Assembly: GCA_004362315.1 (NCBI GenBank)
Contig: SNWL01000006.1
Coordinates: 248,001-312,000 of the forward strand
DNA: 64,000 nt
Direction of reading: 5' to 3'
DNA from: Mycobacterium sp. BK086
Lineage (GTDB): Bacteria; Actinomycetota; Actinomycetes; Mycobacteriales; Mycobacteriaceae
A program made the position numbers and the translations under genes. Of the stretch, positions 59,814 to 64,000 are shown in pieces. The notes under the pieces were generated by a model. That model was not told the DNA's origin and searched no databases. It worked only from the letters and a program-made list of their open reading frames with translations. The first letter of the stretch is position 1; every line of letters begins with the position of its first letter.

Positions 59814-61766
59814 TCAGCCCGTCAGCTCACCGGCGTCGACCGACGCCTTCACCTCGTGGTAGTCGGCGCGGTCGAACGGCAATAGCAGCCGCCAATAGTC
59901 GATGTACTTCCACGGCCCGGTCACCACGATGCGGCCGAACTCGTTGCGGTAGTAGGTTGTCATGCCCGGGTGCGACCAGATGCAATGCGAGAGAGCCTCA
60001 TCCAACTTCGCGTTGTAATCCTCGAAGCGATCCCGATCCACCTCGATCACCCCCGACGGGGTCTGCAGCAATGCCCCGATCGCCTCCATGACGTAGCGCA
60101 CCTGGAACTCGGTCGCATGAATGGCGCTACCGCCATGTCCGGCATTGGTGTTGGGGCCGTTGAGGATGAAGAAGTTCGGGAAGTCGGGCACGGTCACGCC
60201 CAGGTACGCCTTGGCGTCGTGCACTCCCCATTGCTCACGCAGTGTTTTGCCCGAGCGCCCGACGATGTCCATCGGCCAGAGGAACTGCAGGATGTTGAAT
60301 CCGGTTGCCAGCGCGATCACATCGGCATCGCAAGCATCGCCCGACACCGCGACGACGCGGCTTCCGTCGATCTTGGCCACGGCCGCGTCGACCAACGTGA
60401 CGTCATCGCGCGTCATCGTGCGATACCAGTTGTTGTCGATCAGGGGCCGCTTGCCATAGGGCGGGTAATCGGGCAGGCAAGCGTCGATCAGATCGGTTCG
60501 GTCGCCGAGTTGATCCTTGATGTACTTGGTCAAGAACACCCGGTGCCGCTCGTTGGTGGCGTTGACCGAGCGTTCCGGATGCTCCCAGTTCGGGTCGATC
60601 TGCAGCGAGGAATGCAGCCGGTCGCTGAAGTTCCAGAATGCCCGCAACCGATACCACTGAAGGTAGAACGGGACCTCTCGCATGAGGAACTGGACGGTCG
60701 ACGGGACTTCGCGATGGTAGTTGGGGTGTGGCACCGCCCATTGTTTTGATCGCTGGAACACCGTCACGTGTGCGGCGTCGTCGGCGATCGACGGCACCAG
60801 TTGCATCGCGCTGGCGGCACTGCCGATCACCGCCACCCGCTTGCCGCTCAGGTCTACCGCGGGATCCCATGCGGCGGTGTGCAGTACAGGACCGGGAAAC
60901 TCGTCCAGCCCCGGCAGTTCGGGGATCGACGGACGGTTGACCATACCCACGGCGCTGATGACGACATCGGCACGAATGGTCTCGGCCTGCCCGTTCGCAC
61001 GGGTGTCGATGGTCCAGCGGCCGTCTCCCGACTCGTAGCGCACGGCCGCCACTTCGGTCCCGAATTGGATGTGCCGCCGCAGGTCGAACTGGTCAGCGAG
61101 GTGCTGCAGGTAGCCCTGCACCTCCGCCTGCCTGGCGAAGTAGCGGGTGATGTCCGGATTGGGCGCAAACGAGAACGTGTAGAGGTGCCCGGGGGTATCC
61201 ACGCCGCACCCGGGATAGACGTTCTCCAGCCAGGTGCCGCCGAGGTCGTCGTCCTTCTCCAGAATCGTGAAATTCACTCCGGCAGAGGCGAGTTGAATGC
61301 CCATGGCAAGACCCGAGAGGCCCGCTCCGATGATCACCACCCGAAAGTCGGGATCGCGGGCCTCATCGGGCAGTGCCACGTCGCGGGAGATGAAACCCAT
61401 CTCCTCCGAGAGGAGTTCGCCGTACTCCGCGGGGACGTCCTCGACCATCGCACAGGCCAGCATCTCGGCGACCGCCTCCGGCGCCGGTTGCACCGGAGCT
61501 AGCCGGCCTTCCCGATACGCGATCACCGCATCCAGGACCGCCTCGCGCACCTCGCGCTGGATCTCGGCCGGCAACTCGCCAGAGTCGTTGTCATCCAGCG
61601 GTTTACCGCGCAAAGGCCGGTACGGCTCCGCTGTCCACTTCGGATCGCCCGTCAGATGACGAAGAACCATCAGCAACGTCGGAATGTTGCCGTCGGGCAG
61701 AGCCTCGCGGATCGCATCAACCCATTCCCGAGGTGCCGCCGAGGGCACCTGATACGACGTGTGCAT
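59814..61766 (-). CDS. FAD-dependent Baeyer-Villiger-type monooxygenase
   Basis: A 650-residue flavoprotein. After an N-terminal region of about 140 residues it has GAGLSGLA (FAD), GGTW, the Baeyer-Villiger fingerprint FPGPVLHTAAWDP and a second dinucleotide motif IGSAASAMQL. It should insert oxygen next to a carbonyl, giving an ester or lactone from a ketone. GAAGG precedes the ATG at 61766. It is convergent with the racemase gene. The TGAG operator at 61813 lies 47 bp upstream of the start. Confidence 0.9.
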   Translation of the reverse strand: MHTSYQVPSAAPREWVDAIREALPDGNIPTLLMVLRHLTGDPKWTAEPYRPLRGKPLDDNDSGELPAEIQREVREAVLDAVIAYREGRLAPVQPAPEAVAEMLACAMVEDVPAEYGELLSEEMGFISRDVALPDEARDPDFRVVIIGAGLSGLAMGIQLASAGVNFTILEKDDDLGGTWLENVYPGCGVDTPGHLYTFSFAPNPDITRYFARQAEVQGYLQHLADQFDLRRHIQFGTEVAAVRYESGDGRWTIDTRANGQAETIRADVVISAVGMVNRPSIPELPGLDEFPGPVLHTAAWDPAVDLSGKRVAVIGSAASAMQLVPSIADDAAHVTVFQRSKQWAVPHPNYHREVPSTVQFLMREVPFYLQWYRLRAFWNFSDRLHSSLQIDPNWEHPERSVNATNERHRVFLTKYIKDQLGDRTDLIDACLPDYPPYGKRPLIDNNWYRTMTRDDVTLVDAAVAKIDGSRVVAVSGDACDADVIALATGFNILQFLWPMDIVGRSGKTLREQWGVHDAKAYLGVTVPDFPNFFILNGPNTNAGHGGSAIHATEFQVRYVMEAIGALLQTPSGVIEVDRDRFEDYNAKLDEALSHCIWSHPGMTTYYRNEFGRIVVTGPWKYIDYWRLLLPFDRADYHEVKASVDAGELTG

Positions 61767-61812
61767 GACCCCAACCTTCGCGATGTAGTGGTCCTGACCT
61801 GGCCACCATGTT

Positions 61813-61833
61813 TTTGAACTTATGCGTCTCAAT
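61813..61833. promoter_or_regulatory. TGAG-class operator (Baeyer-Villiger monooxygenase)
   Basis: Arms TTTGAAC and TCTCAAT with a 7-bp spacer. Confidence 0.7.
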
Positions 61834-61983
61834 ATAGCGTCGGGGTTGAGTACGCGCAATCCTCCTGCGAGATCCCTTGTACTGTTTGGCCATCGAGCGG
61901 AGGCATGCAGGAGGCAGCCCGTCACCTGTGCAAGTGATGGTTGTATTCGCCACCGCGGCGGGCGGCACCCGATCAGCCGGGCG

Positions 61984-62604
61984 TCAGGCCTTCGGCAGCT
62001 TCAATCGCAGCAGGGTGATCGCCGAATCCGCGATCTGATCGGCCGTGATCTTCTCGCTCGGCCGGTACCACCGCGACACCCAGATGATCATGCCGAGGAT
62101 CAACCTGGTGGCCACCACGGGATCGTTCTTGTCCAGGCAACCCTTGTCCATACAAGCCGCAACGACAGTCGACCAGCGCTTTTCGAACTGCCGGCTCCAT
62201 TTGCGCCACCGCATGAAAACGTCGGGCGGCAGCCCGCCTCCGCCGAAGAACACCGGCATGTAGCTGCGCATCTGGATGGCCGCCTCGGCCTGCAGTCTGA
62301 TCAGTTCGACGAGTTGCTGGTCAGGTTCAGAGGTCGACGCCAGCACGGCATCGGTGCGCTCGGTGAGCTCGCGCGTGCTTCGCTCGAACAGAATCCCCAG
62401 CAGCTCTTCCTTGGTGGGCACCGTGCGATACAGCGTCGCGCGCGATACCGAGAGCTTCTCGGCGGTGTCCGCGATCGACACCGCTTCGATGCCGCCTTCG
62501 GAGAAGAGCTCAGCCACCGCGTCGGCGACCGCGTCCCGGTCGATCTCCAGGCGTGGACGTCCCCTGGACCGAGACGGACGACCGCCGTTCACTTCGGTTG
62601 ACAT
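61984..62604 (-). CDS. TetR-family transcriptional regulator (TGAG group)
   Basis: A 206-residue paralogue of the TetR at 44280, with VSIADTAEKLSVSRATLYRTVPTKEELLG, a basic arm SRGRPRLEIDRDAV and the same MPVFFGGGGLP segment. The ATG at 62604 follows GAGG; the upstream GTG (62610) is an alternative. It starts 10 bp after the family D gene stop, so both lie in an operon under the TGAG site at 63406. The 217 bp between this gene and the monooxygenase hold only the operator and no visible gene. Confidence 0.87.
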   Translation of the reverse strand: MSTEVNGGRPSRSRGRPRLEIDRDAVADAVAELFSEGGIEAVSIADTAEKLSVSRATLYRTVPTKEELLGILFERSTRELTERTDAVLASTSEPDQQLVELIRLQAEAAIQMRSYMPVFFGGGGLPPDVFMRWRKWSRQFEKRWSTVVAACMDKGCLDKNDPVVATRLILGMIIWVSRWYRPSEKITADQIADSAITLLRLKLPKA

Positions 62605-62614
62605 CGACACCTCA

Positions 62615-63397
62615 TCAGACGCGGGAGCGCGCAGGCGCAGAGCCCGGCGCTGTCATGGCGTCGATTTTAGAGGCAGGCTGCTCCGAAATCCCGGATGGGC
62701 CCAACGTCGCCGCGCCGCTGCGCAGCCGAGCAACGAGGACCGTGACGCCGACCAGCATCACGAATGCCGCGGCACCCACCGTGAGGTACTGCCAAGTGGT
62801 GAAGAACGGCCCGTAGAACGTGGCCGTGACTCCCCACCACAACACGACCATCGCGGCGAAACAGCCGTACATCAGCGCGTGCTGGCTCACCGCCGAGCGG
62901 CGCCGCAGAATCAGCGCGGTCGTCGCGACCGGCAGGGCGAACAGGGTGATGGCCGGTGCCGCCTGGTAGAGCGGATCCCCCCACAGTGACTTGAGGTACT
63001 CCCACAGGATCACCATCGCCGCCGCGCCGGCGATGACGAGGGCACCCCAGGCCGCGCGACCGCCATTGGGCAGGTACTCGCGGCGCCCGACGGCGATCGC
63101 CTGGTACAGAAACACCAGCTCGAGCAGGAATGCGGTCAACAGCCCGACCCAGAACAGTTTCAGGAACCAGTGGTCGTAGGTGTTGAACCAGGTGTCGAAT
63201 CGGGCCACCACGCCGAGATCGTGAGCGAACCACAGGTACGTGCACGGGAGTGGAATCGAGATCCAGCCTTCGCGGCGGGTCATCACGACCGCGGTCACCA
63301 TGGCGATGTTCTGCAACACCATCGCCAACCCGAAGCCGATCAGAATCGGGATCTTGTGCTGGTCGATCGCGGTAAGGATCATCTGCGGGTCGTACAT
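62615..63397 (-). CDS. Family D seven-helix membrane protein (copy 3)
   Basis: A 260-residue protein with about seven helices. It keeps His59-Asp60 (FAHDLG), His76 (DHWF) and Glu93 (LLELVF). It is the third copy, after 18259 and 29984, and the best match to copy 2 in spacing. A C-terminal tail of about 30 residues is polar. The ATG at 63397 lies 9 bp from a TGAG-class operator; TATCAT is a plausible -10 box. It is co-transcribed with its neighbouring TetR. Function unknown; possibly a membrane enzyme of terpenoid type (inference). Confidence 0.72.
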   Translation of the reverse strand: MYDPQMILTAIDQHKIPILIGFGLAMVLQNIAMVTAVVMTRREGWISIPLPCTYLWFAHDLGVVARFDTWFNTYDHWFLKLFWVGLLTAFLLELVFLYQAIAVGRREYLPNGGRAAWGALVIAGAAAMVILWEYLKSLWGDPLYQAAPAITLFALPVATTALILRRRSAVSQHALMYGCFAAMVVLWWGVTATFYGPFFTTWQYLTVGAAAFVMLVGVTVLVARLRSGAATLGPSGISEQPASKIDAMTAPGSAPARSRV

Positions 63398-63405
63398 GAC
63401 CCGAT

Positions 63406-63426
63406 TATGATACGAATCGTCTCGAT
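63406..63426. promoter_or_regulatory. TGAG-class operator (family D / TetR operon)
   Basis: Arms TATGATA and TCTCGAT with a 7-bp spacer, weaker than most but well placed. Confidence 0.5.
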
Positions 63427-63451
63427 ATAGGAAGAGTTGGGCGGTCTGCCG

Positions 63452-64000
63452 CTACCGCGCGGGCGCGCTGACGCCGGCAGGCAGGAAGGCCGGCAGCACG
63501 AAGGACCGCAGCAGGACGCGGTGGCCCGGATCGTCGGCTCGCGCGAAATCGAGGCGCCCGACGAGAATGAACTGCACCAGGGCCAGCCATTCCGCCACAT
63601 CGCCCATTGCGAGATCGTCGCGGATCTCGCCACGTTCGGCCGCAGCCTTGAGGATCGGCTCCCACATTTCGGCGGTCAGTGCGGCGGCCAGACCGGCTCC
63701 GCCGACCAGCGTGGTGGCCATCTCCATGTGTTCGGGGCTGACCAGGATGCGCACGATCGGGTCCCTGCGCCCATGGTCGACCAGATAGATCAGACCCTCG
63801 ACGAGTTGTTCGGCGAACGTCTCGTGACTGGCGATGAAGGTTCTCGCGCGTTCGAACAACATCCGCGACCGCCGCTCGATGAGCGCACCCAGCAACGCGT
63901 CGCGGTCGCTGAAGTAGCGGTAGACCGTCGGGCGGGACACGCCGACTTCCTTGGCGATGTCGTCCATCGTGGTCTTGTCGACGCCGAACCGCAGAATGAC
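63452..64000 (-). CDS. TetR-family transcriptional regulator (N-terminus beyond window)
   Basis: The coding frame stays open to the window edge: the codons before the internal Met at 63967 read VILRFGVDKTT. The helix-turn-helix TTMDDIAKEVGVSRPTVYRYFSDRDALLGALIERR is intact. The remaining helical domain ends with VLPAFLPAGVSAPAR. It differs from the other groups, so its target is not obvious. It is the thirteenth TetR-type gene of the window. Confidence 0.85.
   Translation of the reverse strand, partial: VILRFGVDKTTMDDIAKEVGVSRPTVYRYFSDRDALLGALIERRSRMLFERARTFIASHETFAEQLVEGLIYLVDHGRRDPIVRILVSPEHMEMATTLVGGAGLAAALTAEMWEPILKAAAERGEIRDDLAMGDVAEWLALVQFILVGRLDFARADDPGHRVLLRSFVLPAFLPAGVSAPAR

Overview
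The window is a high-GC actinobacterial segment, most likely from Mycobacterium/Mycolicibacterium or a close Mycobacteriales relative. The evidence is inference from gene content: many fadD/fadE/echA-type genes, a mycofactocin-coupled SDR, an alpha-methylacyl-CoA racemase with the M. tuberculosis MCR active-site pattern, thirteen TetR-family regulators, and many start codons lying exactly 6 nt after a TANNNT -10 box (leaderless transcripts). I support 69 protein-coding loci, two of them cut by the window ends and one broken. I see no tRNA, rRNA or CRISPR array, and no gene-free stretch longer than about 220 bases.

Positions 1-10347 hold two plus-strand operons. The first carries flavin oxidases and membrane proteins. 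The second carries an acyl-CoA synthetase, two acyl-CoA dehydrogenases, a crotonase, a membrane protein and an aminoglycoside-phosphotransferase-fold kinase. Positions 10336-41329 are dominated by repeated membrane-protein families: twelve copies in the window of an unassigned six-helix family (called family A here, with a GP[FL]AxNG motif), five AveC/spirocyclase-like proteins (family B), and three seven-helix proteins with a conserved HD...H...E pattern (family D). Two pairs of proteins resembling cytochrome oxidase subunits III and IV (NorE/NorF-like) lie there without a subunit I. A MoxR-type AAA ATPase plus VWA-domain pair sits in operon with an AveC-like gene. Flavin desaturase/oxidase genes (CrtI-like and amine-oxidase-like) are interleaved.

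Positions 41334-61766 are mainly a catabolic block: acyl-CoA dehydrogenases, crotonases, an HSD10-like SDR, a mycofactocin SDR, thiolase, thioesterase, alpha/beta hydrolase, P450, unusual ferredoxin, aldehyde dehydrogenase, alpha-methylacyl-CoA racemase and a Baeyer-Villiger-type monooxygenase. Positions 61984-64000 return to a TetR / family D / TetR arrangement.

A shared palindromic operator, TTTGAGA-n7-TCTCAAA and variants, occurs in front of genes from both the membrane-protein and the catabolic halves. At least 14 good copies are visible, which suggests one regulon. Three further operator classes (GCAAGTG palindromes, CGACACTACGACAA palindromes, AACGNNCGTT) lie beside matching TetR paralogue groups. 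My working model, an inference, is a regulated system for taking up, cyclising/desaturating or oxidatively degrading a hydrophobic methyl-branched (isoprenoid, terpenoid or steroid-like) substrate. The P450, ALDH, CoA-ligase, racemase and beta-oxidation enzymes would process side chains, and the membrane families would act on the lipid in the membrane. The function of families A and D is unknown to me.
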